From the NCBI GenBank assembly GCA_016705955.1, contig JADJKO010000004.1, forward strand, positions 124,001 to 188,000: a DNA stretch of 64,000 nt. The letters run 5' to 3'. A model generated the notes under the pieces. It worked only from the letters and a program-made list of their open reading frames with translations. It did not search any database and was not told the DNA's origin. Below, piece by piece: positions 43,536-50,986 of this stretch. The stretch comes from Flavobacteriales bacterium (GTDB taxonomy: Bacteria; Bacteroidota; Bacteroidia; Flavobacteriales_F; PHOS-HE28). A program made the position numbers and the translations under genes. The stretch's first letter is position 1; each line of letters starts with the position of its first letter.

Positions 43536-44261
43536 TCAGGGGATCGAGAATTCAAATCGTCCGACCGAGGGAGGCTGGATCACGCGCTCCTCGAAGGTCA
43601 CCGCTCCCGTTCGATCGACCAGGACGACCGTGGAGCACCGCGTGCCGTATCCATCCATTTCGATGCGAATGGAGCTCAAGGCCCGTTCACGACCCAGATC
43701 CAATCCGGTGTCCGGCAAATCCGGGTCCGCCGCGCGAGTCCGGTCCGCAAGCAGGTCGAAAAGATCTCGGACCTGTAGTTCAGCGGCCAGCAATTCAGTC
43801 AACCGGGACTTGGCACGGACAACCTTGGGCCATGGGGTGTTCAACAAATGGTTGCTCAATCCGTGTACGCCGGGTGGCAGATCAAGGGTCTCCACATTCA
43901 CGTTGGAGTGGTACATCAGCCGATCGATCGTTCCATAGAGCAGATTGAATCCTTCGTAGCGTTCGGAGTTCTCCGGGGCGAAGCCCGCTTCCATGGCTTG
44001 GCGCACAAGGATTCCGCGCGAGGGTCCTTCAACACGGGGTAGACGCAGATCGCGGTAATTGGTGACCGCGGCGAAACGACCACTGGTGGTAATGCCCATC
44101 CACGTTCCTCCGGCTTTACGATCGCGACCGGCGAGGATGTGCGGCTCGGCTGGCCAGAAACGGGCCGGCTCCGTGGGGCGGTCCAAGAATTCATCGCGGT
44201 TCGCAACAACGATGAGGGGGAATTCAGGATGGACCTTGTATGCGAATGCGATGAGGCACAT
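43536..44261 (-). CDS. NRDE (TANGO2) family protein
   Basis: The 241-residue protein begins MCLIAFAY, with Cys2 available as an Ntn-hydrolase-like nucleophile after Met removal, and has the family name motif in VVANRDEFLDRPT at about residues 18-30, plus GGTWMGI and AAVTNYRD. TANGO2/NRDE proteins have been linked to haem or lipid homeostasis in eukaryotes; the bacterial role is unclear. Length is normal for the family. Confidence 0.92.
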   Translation of the reverse strand: MCLIAFAYKVHPEFPLIVVANRDEFLDRPTEPARFWPAEPHILAGRDRKAGGTWMGITTSGRFAAVTNYRDLRLPRVEGPSRGILVRQAMEAGFAPENSERYEGFNLLYGTIDRLMYHSNVNVETLDLPPGVHGLSNHLLNTPWPKVVRAKSRLTELLAAELQVRDLFDLLADRTRAADPDLPDTGLDLGRERALSSIRIEMDGYGTRCSTVVLVDRTGAVTFEERVIQPPSVGRFEFSIP

Positions 44262-44286
44262 GCCCCAAAGCTATCGGGGGATCGGA

Positions 44287-44610
44287 CTAGAACACGGCTT
44301 CACCCTTCAGGAACATGACGAAGATGAACGTCATGAGGAAGTGGTGGAACAAGAGCATCGCCGTAACGAACGTGAGGATGGTCTTCCCGCTCTTGGTCAG
44401 CTCCGGAAAGAGCTTTTTGTTGTTCATGGCGATGATCGGCAGGGGGATCGTGGCCAAGAGGAACGTGATGGCGAGTGTCTTGAAGAGGACCACATTATTC
44501 AGCAGTCCGAAGAAGAGGTGCGCGTAATAGAACACGAACCCTACAGTGGACAAGAGGCCCAACCGTATGAACAGGCGTGCTTCTGCTACCATTTTGTTCT
44601 TGCTATCCAT
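44287..44610 (-). CDS. small membrane protein, unknown function
   Basis: The 107-residue protein has three hydrophobic segments (about residues 16-37, 41-60 and 77-101) and a charged N-terminus. No family is recognised. It lies 62 bases after the membrane gene 44673-45386 on the same strand, so it may be the last gene of that cluster or an independent gene. Confidence 0.65.
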   Translation of the reverse strand: MDSKNKMVAEARLFIRLGLLSTVGFVFYYAHLFFGLLNNVVLFKTLAITFLLATIPLPIIAMNNKKLFPELTKSGKTILTFVTAMLLFHHFLMTFIFVMFLKGEAVF

Positions 44611-44672
44611 TCCAATGACGCAGCCTTGGAACGGGGTTGCGTCCGGATGGGTTACGTATTCTCAACAGTCTG

Positions 44673-45386
44673 TCAAGTATTGTGGTCCCAAGCCCTTCTG
44701 GCCAGCCGGATAAGGGCGAACAACGCCATGGCACAGCCCACTGCGAACCATGGCCAAGGGTAGTGCTCCGGGATGTATTCGCGTCCGTTCATCAGCGCCG
44801 ACCCGCTCGCATCTCCAGCGCCTGCCAGGGTATCGAGGCCATAGGATCGCATCAAAGGGTCGATGGTGAAGGAGATGACCATCAGCAGTGCGCCGAAGAG
44901 CAAGAAGAACCACGACCATCCATCCACCCCGAACAGAGCACCCGTGGACCTTCCGCGCAGGATCACAACGCCCAGGCCGATCAGGCCGAGGGATATCACG
45001 CACGGTGCCCAAACGGGTCCCACCCAAGGCACAGGGACCAGGAACAGCAGATCGCGACTCATCAAACCGGCCGGCCAACCGAGCAGGACTTTCAACCAGA
45101 CGTAATAGAAGATGTCCCAGATGCCGAATCCGAAACAGAACCATGCGAATCGCTCCAGGGCGGAACGTGTGAGGATCGCCGCTGGCGCCAGGAGCATCAG
45201 GATCGTGGCCACTTCCCGGAAGACCTCCGTGCCCACCAACGAACGGTTCATGGTAACCAGCGGAAAATCGAATCCTTCCGGGTAGTACAGCGCCCTGAGA
45301 TAGACCACTACGGCGCTTTCCAAATAGGCCATGGCGATGTAGAACACCGTCATCCACACGAATGCACGGCGGATATCAGAGCGCAT
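44673..45386 (-). CDS. multi-pass membrane protein of the 44-48 kb cluster
   Basis: The 237-residue protein has about six hydrophobic segments, with EVFREVATILMLLAPAAIL and FCFGFGIWDIFYYVWLKVLL in the centre. The conserved-looking charged positions inside membranes (Glu24, Arg31, Asp in FGIWDIF) may be functional, but no family is recognised. It overlaps the preceding gene (45376-45879) by 11 bases, consistent with one transcript. Confidence 0.7.
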   Translation of the reverse strand: MRSDIRRAFVWMTVFYIAMAYLESAVVVYLRALYYPEGFDFPLVTMNRSLVGTEVFREVATILMLLAPAAILTRSALERFAWFCFGFGIWDIFYYVWLKVLLGWPAGLMSRDLLFLVPVPWVGPVWAPCVISLGLIGLGVVILRGRSTGALFGVDGWSWFFLLFGALLMVISFTIDPLMRSYGLDTLAGAGDASGSALMNGREYIPEHYPWPWFAVGCAMALFALIRLARRAWDHNT

Positions 45387-45879
45387 GGGCCGTGCCGCGG
45401 TTCACCTGTTCGAGCTGCGCGCCTTCCATTCTTCGAATGCGCTTGAGCACCCACCACAACGGGATGGCGCCAAAGACGCCGAAGGAGGCATCGACGCAAC
45501 GCCAGAAGCACGGTATGCCACGAACCGGTGCCCAGAAAAAGGCCAGCGGCAATACCAGCAAGCAACACAACAGGCCCCATTCGATGATCCACTTGTTGCG
45601 CACCGGATCACGGTACGGTCCGATGAAAGCCAAGGCGATCACCACATGCGCAAAGGCCAGCCAATCCGTACCGTAGAACAGGATCGGATAGGTCTGCGCA
45701 ACGTGTGCTACTGCATCCGCCGCATGTTGCGCCCATGCATGGAGCGGATCCCCGAAGGGAATGGTCCATTCCGCCAACAACCCGGTGAGCCACTCCAACG
45801 GCACAGCGGTGAGTCCGCTTAAGGCCAAGGCCACCATGAAGAAGACGATCCACCGGCGGATGTACCGAAGATCCATCAT
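45376..45879 (-). CDS. small multi-pass membrane protein of the 44-48 kb cluster
   Basis: The 167-residue protein has four hydrophobic segments separated by short loops; the second loop holds HAWAQHAADAVAHVAQTYP with three histidines. The C-terminus is basic (VLKRIRRMEGAQ). No family is recognised. Its ATG overlaps the stop of the DUF4173 C-terminal frame (ATGA at 45879-45876), and its end overlaps the next gene. Confidence 0.7.
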   Translation of the reverse strand: MMDLRYIRRWIVFFMVALALSGLTAVPLEWLTGLLAEWTIPFGDPLHAWAQHAADAVAHVAQTYPILFYGTDWLAFAHVVIALAFIGPYRDPVRNKWIIEWGLLCCLLVLPLAFFWAPVRGIPCFWRCVDASFGVFGAIPLWWVLKRIRRMEGAQLEQVNRGTAHAL

Positions 45880-46340
45880 AGTGTTCCAACGGCGCTCAAT
45901 TCAGCCAACTCCGTCCGGGTTCGTACGTCCGCCATGTTCCATTCCTGCCAATGTTGCTCCTGGATGCGTAGCAGGAATCGATCGCGCTTCGCGTCGAGAT
46001 CGGCCCGGAACGCGACCGGATCCAAGTGCTCCACCCAACGCACGCGATTCGTGCTGTGCCGCGCCATCTGTTCTTGCACGAGATCGAGGTTCGCGTAGAG
46101 CAAGGGCAATACCTTATCGCTCATGGCCAAGTAGTTGTCGATGTCGATCTCGCCCGGATTGGAATGGCGCAAATTGGTGCGCACGATGAAGCTGTCCCAA
46201 TCCACGGTGGTCATTCCGATCAACAGCGCGAATGCCGCCCATGCGTTCACCCGCGCCAAGTAGAACAGGCTCCGACGCTTCAGGATCTTGATGTAGAGCG
46301 TGATCAAGCCAATGAGGACCAGCACGAGGAAAGCGATCAC
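45876..46340 (-). CDS. DUF4173 membrane protein, C-terminal part (after frameshift)
   Basis: The frame continues the DUF4173 family sequence with VIAFLVLVLIGLITLYIKIL, RSLFYLARVNAWAAFALLIG and WDSFIVRTNL, as expected directly after LAYKRIG of the upstream frame. It finishes with a soluble tail containing WQEWNMADVRTRTELAEL. A GTG at 46340 could start translation here because it overlaps the upstream stop (GTGA). Adding one G to the minus-strand GGG would instead restore a single protein of about 520 residues. Confidence 0.8.
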   Translation of the reverse strand: MIAFLVLVLIGLITLYIKILKRRSLFYLARVNAWAAFALLIGMTTVDWDSFIVRTNLRHSNPGEIDIDNYLAMSDKVLPLLYANLDLVQEQMARHSTNRVRWVEHLDPVAFRADLDAKRDRFLLRIQEQHWQEWNMADVRTRTELAELSAVGTL

Positions 46341-47437
46341 CCGATGCGCTTGTAGGCCAGCCCATGGAAGGAGATGTAGTGGTAGTTGCGCAGGAAGACA
46401 CTCACCCCGAGCACGAGATTCTGCCCTACCCACACCAGGCCGAGGATCCGCAACCACGCACTGCGCACATAGAAGTTCTGGTTTCGGCGGAAGAGATGCA
46501 GGAGGATGAGCATGCTCAAGAAGATGCTGATGATGAGGATCCACGTTCCTTCATGCACGAACTGTTTCAAACTGAAATTCTCCGGCACTTCAAAACCGAT
46601 CCACACCCAGGAGATGTCGATCACGTTCACTGCAAGCAGGAGTGCGTTCACCAACACCAGGAGCACCATGCCCATGCGCCGTTCGCGCTCCAGTGGATCC
46701 ATGGATCGCGGCGCCATCCAATGTGGTCGTTGGCTGCGGACACGCTTGAGCAGGTCGGAGCAAGGTTCCTCCCACTGTGGAACGAGTCGCGGTGCGAAAC
46801 GGAAGATCAGCCCCGCACATACGATCGCACCCCAGATGAAGAAGAGGGCGTGTGGCGTGAAGATCCATTCGAGCAGATCGCCGATCGCTTGGAAGAATCC
46901 ATCCAGGAATCCGGCTGTGAGCTGATCGAACTTCGGGTTGCCCACTCGATACAACTGGAAGAAGATCAATGCAACGGCGAGCGGAATAAGGACGAGTCGG
47001 ATCCATCGCCAACCTGCGCGCGTGCCTCCATTGCCACGGATCAATTCCCCTGTGCCTTCAACCGCCGCTACGGGCAACATGATGTAGTTCGCTGCCAATT
47101 GCAAGTAGCCGAACGGAACGCTGCGCAACGCACTCTCATGAGCCAAGGCCGCGAACAACCCGATGGATACGATGGCCATGAAACCCGCAATGATGCTGTG
47201 ATGCACCACCACCATGGAAACGGCGATGAGCGCTCCAACACCTGCCCATCGCGCTGGAATGGACACCGCCCTCCACCCTACACGCTGCACGATCAACCCG
47301 ATGATGAGCACGTGGAAGAGGAAGAGGTTCACCCCCAATGCACGATCATGGAAGAGCTGATCGAAAACGATGGCGGCAAGAAGGATGATGATCAACGGCA
47401 TCCATTTGCTGAGGAGGGTTTGATTCGCGGCGGTCAT
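46337..47437 (-). CDS. DUF4173 membrane protein, N-terminal part (frameshifted)
   Basis: The 366-residue product has about ten hydrophobic segments and the DUF4173 pattern of long membrane blocks (FDQLTAGFLDGFFQAIGDLL, NALLLAVNVIDISWVWIGFE, WLRILGLVWVGQNLVLGVSV) ending in FHGLAYKRIG. In relatives the protein continues directly after this motif. Here it meets TGA because the minus-strand run at 46342-46340 is GGG rather than GGGG. The function of DUF4173 proteins is unknown; they are commonly found beside small winged-helix regulators, as here, with a three-base gap. Confidence 0.82.
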   Translation of the reverse strand: MTAANQTLLSKWMPLIIILLAAIVFDQLFHDRALGVNLFLFHVLIIGLIVQRVGWRAVSIPARWAGVGALIAVSMVVVHHSIIAGFMAIVSIGLFAALAHESALRSVPFGYLQLAANYIMLPVAAVEGTGELIRGNGGTRAGWRWIRLVLIPLAVALIFFQLYRVGNPKFDQLTAGFLDGFFQAIGDLLEWIFTPHALFFIWGAIVCAGLIFRFAPRLVPQWEEPCSDLLKRVRSQRPHWMAPRSMDPLERERRMGMVLLVLVNALLLAVNVIDISWVWIGFEVPENFSLKQFVHEGTWILIISIFLSMLILLHLFRRNQNFYVRSAWLRILGLVWVGQNLVLGVSVFLRNYHYISFHGLAYKRIG

Positions 47438-47440
47438 GGA

Positions 47441-47728
47441 TCAGGGTTTGGGGATCAATCGTTCGATGGCGTCCAGATGTTCGCGGAACGCACGTGCGCC
47501 TGCAACGCTGTTCTTGTAGCTCGTATTGGGTCGCTTGCCCACGAATCTTTTCCGCACCAGCACATAGTTCAATTCCTCCAATGCGGATAGGTGGCTCGCG
47601 AGGTTCCCGTCCGTCACGTTCAGCACTTCGCGCAACCGCGAATGGTCCACCCATTCATTCACCACAAGGACCGCCATGATCCCCAAGCGAACGCGGCTCT
47701 CGAATGCCTTGTTGAGCCCCTCGATCAT
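47441..47728 (-). CDS. winged-helix transcriptional regulator
   Basis: The 95-residue protein is a single winged-helix domain of the HTH_34 (winged-helix DNA-binding) kind: FESRVRLGIMAVLVVNEWVD, the recognition region VTDGNLASHLSALEELNYV and the wing KRFVGKRPNTSYKNS. Such proteins bind short palindromes as dimers. It sits inside a set of membrane-protein genes, overlapping the upstream one by ATGA, and is the likely reader of the CAAAGTA/TACTTTG site before that gene (48389-48412). Confidence 0.88.
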   Translation of the reverse strand: MIEGLNKAFESRVRLGIMAVLVVNEWVDHSRLREVLNVTDGNLASHLSALEELNYVLVRKRFVGKRPNTSYKNSVAGARAFREHLDAIERLIPKP

Positions 47729-48384
47729 GCTTCGCGTGTCACCGGTCCGCGCTCGTGGCGCCAGTACATCACCCCACCATAGACAATGTGCAGGACGCCG
47801 AAACCGAATGCCCAGAGCAAAAGGCCCTGCTCGATCCAGAAGATCGCGATCACGCCAAGGATCAGTTCACTCAACCCAAGCCAGCGAACCTCATCCAAGG
47901 TGTAGCGACTCGCGCCGAAGAGCGCCAGCCCATAGAATAGCAAGGTCGCTGGAGGCACAAGGCCCGGGAGGCCGTAATAGAAGAGCGCGAGGCAGAAGAT
48001 CCCTCCTGCTGAGAGCGGCACGATCATGTTGATCATCAATCGGCGCGCGCTTGCATCCCACAGGTGCTGTCCAGTCTTGTGACCACGGCGCCAAGTGAAC
48101 CACCACGAACAGAGAAGGGCCACACCGAGTACTCCGGAAGCATCGACGATGAGTTGGATCAACAGATCATCAGCCGAAGTGTATCCTCCGCCGGTGCCAT
48201 AGGTCAGGATATCCGCATCAGGAATGGAAGCCCTCGTGATGTGGTAATGCGCCAGTGCCGCGCCACCCAAGGCCACCACACCTGCCACAACACCGCTCAG
48301 CCCACTCAGGCTTAGGAAACGCGTGCTTCGATCCATCAGCCCACGGATGTGCGCGAGCTCCTTGGTGTGGTCCTGTTCCATCAT
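47725..48384 (-). CDS. membrane protein, first gene of the regulated cluster
   Basis: The 219-residue protein starts MMEQDHTKELAHIRGLMDRS and then has the motif FLSLSGLSGVVAGVVALGGA at the first of about six hydrophobic segments. I recall similar proteins next to HTH_34-type regulators in other Bacteroidota, but no function is known. The start at 48384 is chosen over the ATG at 48408 because the latter would place the operator-like palindrome inside the coding region. Its stop overlaps the regulator's start. Confidence 0.75.
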   Translation of the reverse strand: MMEQDHTKELAHIRGLMDRSTRFLSLSGLSGVVAGVVALGGAALAHYHITRASIPDADILTYGTGGGYTSADDLLIQLIVDASGVLGVALLCSWWFTWRRGHKTGQHLWDASARRLMINMIVPLSAGGIFCLALFYYGLPGLVPPATLLFYGLALFGASRYTLDEVRWLGLSELILGVIAIFWIEQGLLLWAFGFGVLHIVYGGVMYWRHERGPVTREA

Positions 48385-48388
48385 ATCG

Positions 48389-48412
48389 CAAAGTACTTTG
48401 TGGTTCAAAGTA
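48389..48412. promoter_or_regulatory. operator-like overlapping palindromes before the membrane cluster
   Basis: CAAAGTACTTTG (48389-48400) is a perfect 12-base palindrome, and CAAAGTA recurs at 48406-48412, which also forms TACTTTG-N5-CAAAGTA. Three overlapping half-sites just upstream of the first gene fit autoregulation by the cluster's winged-helix protein. TACTTTG also resembles a shortened -7 box, so the site could overlap a promoter. Confidence 0.5.
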
Positions 48413-48456
48413 ACGGGATCCGATCGATCCTGGTATGCAACTCAGCGAAAAAAAGA

Positions 48457-49155
48457 TCAGTGGACCACGAAGGCGGCCAGCACGGCACCCACCACCACCG
48501 CCACGAACCGTGCGGAATTGAAGCGATGCTCCGGGGCGCTCTCGAATATGATGGTGGTGCCGATGTGCAACAACATGCCGATGGCCAGTCCCAACATGTG
48601 GTGCAGGAAGTGTCCGTCCATCCATCCTCCGGCCAATTCACCGGCGAGCATCCCGGCCGGCGCTGCGAGTGCAAAGACCGTCAACATGATCCACGCGGTC
48701 ATATGGGATTGACCGGAACGCTGAAGCACGGTGGCGAGCGCAATGGCCATCGGCATCTTGTGAAGCACGACTCCTGTGAGGAATGGAATGTCTCCGGCGA
48801 CTGCGGGATCCGCGAACGGCATTCCCTCGGTGAAACTGTGCAGGCAAAGGCTGGCAAGCGTCATCGCAGGGAGTGCTTTGTTCCCATGCACATGCATGTG
48901 CCCATGTTCAATGCCTTGGCTGAAGAACTCCAGCACCACTTGTAACAGGAAACCCGCTAGGACCCACGCCCCTACCCCGATGCCTTCTTCCGCGTAGAGC
49001 TCCGGCAGCATGTGAAGGAATACGACGCCTAACAGGAATGCTCCACTGAAGGAAAGCAGCAAACGCAACCAGCGTGCATCCGGACGCAGCACGCGTACTG
49101 CACCACCCGCCAGCATCGGAAGCGCGAAGAAGAGCAGGGCGACGGACGGGATCAT
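48457..49155 (-). CDS. ZIP family divalent metal transporter
   Basis: The 232-residue protein has about eight hydrophobic segments and the ZIP metal-site motifs in TM4 and TM5: LCLHSFTEGMPF and VVLHKMPMAIALA. The loop after TM3 holds a histidine cluster (HGHMHVHG) typical of ZIP proteins. It probably imports zinc or another divalent metal. The ATG at 49155 overlaps the stop of the methyltransferase gene (ATGA), so the two are likely co-translated. Confidence 0.92.
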   Translation of the reverse strand: MIPSVALLFFALPMLAGGAVRVLRPDARWLRLLLSFSGAFLLGVVFLHMLPELYAEEGIGVGAWVLAGFLLQVVLEFFSQGIEHGHMHVHGNKALPAMTLASLCLHSFTEGMPFADPAVAGDIPFLTGVVLHKMPMAIALATVLQRSGQSHMTAWIMLTVFALAAPAGMLAGELAGGWMDGHFLHHMLGLAIGMLLHIGTTIIFESAPEHRFNSARFVAVVVGAVLAAFVVH

Positions 49156-49880
49156 GCCAAAGGTTTGCGGGCCCAAAGAACGAAACGCCGCGAATGGTCC
49201 GGGAGGAATGGTGACATCACCGGCCCTTCCGTGCGGTCCAGCAGTTCAAGTCCTGCGGCGCGTGCCATCCGCTCCAACTCATCGGGGTGCAAGAGCCTGA
49301 CGCGCTCCTCGAACTGTTCCGTTGAACCACCCTCTGAGACGGAAATACGCTTCACAAGGACTCCTTCCTCCACCGCACGACGGATCTCGAAGGCAACGTT
49401 CTCGCGCCGCAACGACTCCTCGATGACCAGATCCCGCAACACCGCTTTGGGATTCATGAAATCCAGTACGAAAAGGCCCCCGGGACGAAGCGCGGCGGAG
49501 ACCGCATCGAAGACGCGTTGGTCATCCTCGTCACTTTCAAAGTATCCCAGGCTCGTGAACAGGCAACACGCAGCGTCGAAGGTTCCAGACTCAACCGGGA
49601 CCCGCATATCATGCACCCGGAAATCACCTTTGGGTTCGAGTTCCTGTGCTTCGGCAATACTCTTCTCGGAAATGTCGATGCCCGTTACGCGCATGCCGTG
49701 ATGCATGAACCGACGTGCATGCCGTCCACGACCACAGCCCAGATCAAGCACGCGTGAGTTGATGGGCAACTCCCACCGGGTCATGATCGCATCCACCCAA
49801 ATGTTGGCGTCATCCGCATCGCGGTGCCCATACAACAGGGCGTAGTAACGCGTGCCGAACCAGTGTTTGAACCAACCCAT
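49152..49880 (-). CDS. class I SAM-dependent methyltransferase
   Basis: The 242-residue protein has the SAM-binding motif VLDLGCGRGRHARRF (motif I), ITGIDISEKSI-like VTGIDISEKSI, the acidic DMRVPVESGTFDAACCLFTS and LRPGGLFVLDFMNP (motif IV/post-motif). The substrate is unknown. The ATG at 49880 gives the usual N-terminus (MGWFKHWFGTRYYALLYGHR); longer in-frame readings are not conserved in style. It is divergent from siaB, with 130 bases between them. Confidence 0.9.
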   Translation of the reverse strand: MGWFKHWFGTRYYALLYGHRDADDANIWVDAIMTRWELPINSRVLDLGCGRGRHARRFMHHGMRVTGIDISEKSIAEAQELEPKGDFRVHDMRVPVESGTFDAACCLFTSLGYFESDEDDQRVFDAVSAALRPGGLFVLDFMNPKAVLRDLVIEESLRRENVAFEIRRAVEEGVLVKRISVSEGGSTEQFEERVRLLHPDELERMARAAGLELLDRTEGPVMSPFLPDHSRRFVLWARKPLA

Positions 49881-50010
49881 GATGCCCGAACGGGTCGCCG
49901 AAAGTAGTCCGCTCCATTCCACAGGTTGACAACGCCGTGGATAACTAGGTCCGAAGCCGTCCCGATAGGCTAACCCATGAGGCTTGATTTGTAGCAAGCC
50001 CTATTCGCAC

Positions 50011-50577
50011 ATGTCCGGTATGCTCGATCGCGTTCATGATCTCTACGACGAACTGGAGCGCAATTGCGTGCTGCTCTCTTTCAAAGGCGGCCTGAATCCT
50101 GAACTCATCTCCGTGATCCTGGGCTTGGTGGAACGCAAACTGGCCTCCATGGAAAATGATCAGCGCTCGCGCAAGCGCGTGTTCAATGTGGTGGTGGAAT
50201 GCCTCCAGAACCTGTATCACCACAACCGGCAAAAGACCTCGACCGATGAGCCGGCCGATCAAGTCCGCGAACCGCAAGGCGTGGTCATGATCGCACATAC
50301 CGCCACCGGATACAGTGTGTTGACCGGGAACTTCATGGCCGGCTCGGATGTGGAACAACTGAGATCACACCTTGATCGCATCAACGGCCTGACACCGGAT
50401 GACCTCCGGGACTGGTACCGCGCCAAGCTGGCGGATGGGCAATACTCCTCTGCCGGTGGCGGTGGCCTTGGCATGATCGATATCGCCCGGCGCAGTGGCG
50501 GCAAACTGGAATATGGCTTCGTGCCGTATGATCAGGACAACGCCTTCTTCAGCCTGAATGTGAATGTGAATACCTGA
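50011..50577 (+). CDS. SiaB family protein kinase (DUF6272)
   Basis: The 188-residue protein matches the SiaB/DUF6272 family: a GHKL-like ATP-binding fold with an N-box-type segment (NVVVECLQNLYHH) and a glycine-rich lid (SSAGGGGLGMIDIAR) followed by SGGKLEYGF. In Pseudomonas SiaB phosphorylates SiaC, countering the phosphatase SiaA. The siaC-like gene follows 10 bases downstream, so the kinase-target pair is intact. The start at 50011 fits the family N-terminus; an ATG at 49984 is possible. Confidence 0.88.
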   Translation: MSGMLDRVHDLYDELERNCVLLSFKGGLNPELISVILGLVERKLASMENDQRSRKRVFNVVVECLQNLYHHNRQKTSTDEPADQVREPQGVVMIAHTATGYSVLTGNFMAGSDVEQLRSHLDRINGLTPDDLRDWYRAKLADGQYSSAGGGGLGMIDIARRSGGKLEYGFVPYDQDNAFFSLNVNVNT

Positions 50578-50587
50578 CCCAGCTCCC

Positions 50588-50980
50588 ATGGAACCGCTCA
50601 AGTACGAAGGAACCCCCAAGACCCCACACGTCCATTTCGACCCCCGCTCCGGACTGCTGGAGTTGAAGGGACGATCCATCCCCGAGAACAGTATCGATTT
50701 CTACAAACCTCTGATCGACTGGATCGATAAGTACGGCCGCGAACCGAACAGCAAGACCGCTGTTCATGTGCAGTTGGAATACTTCAACACCAGTTCATCC
50801 AAGTGCATCCTGGATGTGTTCAAGCGTCTGGAACCCATCCGCTCCGCGGGCAATGAGGTAACGGTGCTCTGGCATTATGAGGCCGATGACGAGGACATGC
50901 TCGAAGCAGGCGAGGATTACTCGGGGATCATCAACATCCCGTTCAAGATGATCCAGATCGCCGAGGTGGAGGGCGAATAG
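50588..50980 (+). CDS. SiaC family regulatory phosphoprotein (DUF1987)
   Basis: The 130-residue protein has the DUF1987/SiaC features: an N-terminal GTPKTPHVHFDP, RSIPENSIDFYKPLIDWI, the phosphosite region LEYFNTSSSKCILDVF with Thr68 at the same number as the phosphorylated Thr of Pseudomonas SiaC, and VTVLWHYEADDEDM. Unphosphorylated SiaC binds and activates the diguanylate cyclase SiaD in Pseudomonas. No siaA or siaD gene is nearby, so the local partner is unknown. Confidence 0.92.
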   Translation: MEPLKYEGTPKTPHVHFDPRSGLLELKGRSIPENSIDFYKPLIDWIDKYGREPNSKTAVHVQLEYFNTSSSKCILDVFKRLEPIRSAGNEVTVLWHYEADDEDMLEAGEDYSGIINIPFKMIQIAEVEGE

Positions 50981-50986
50981 CCCGCA

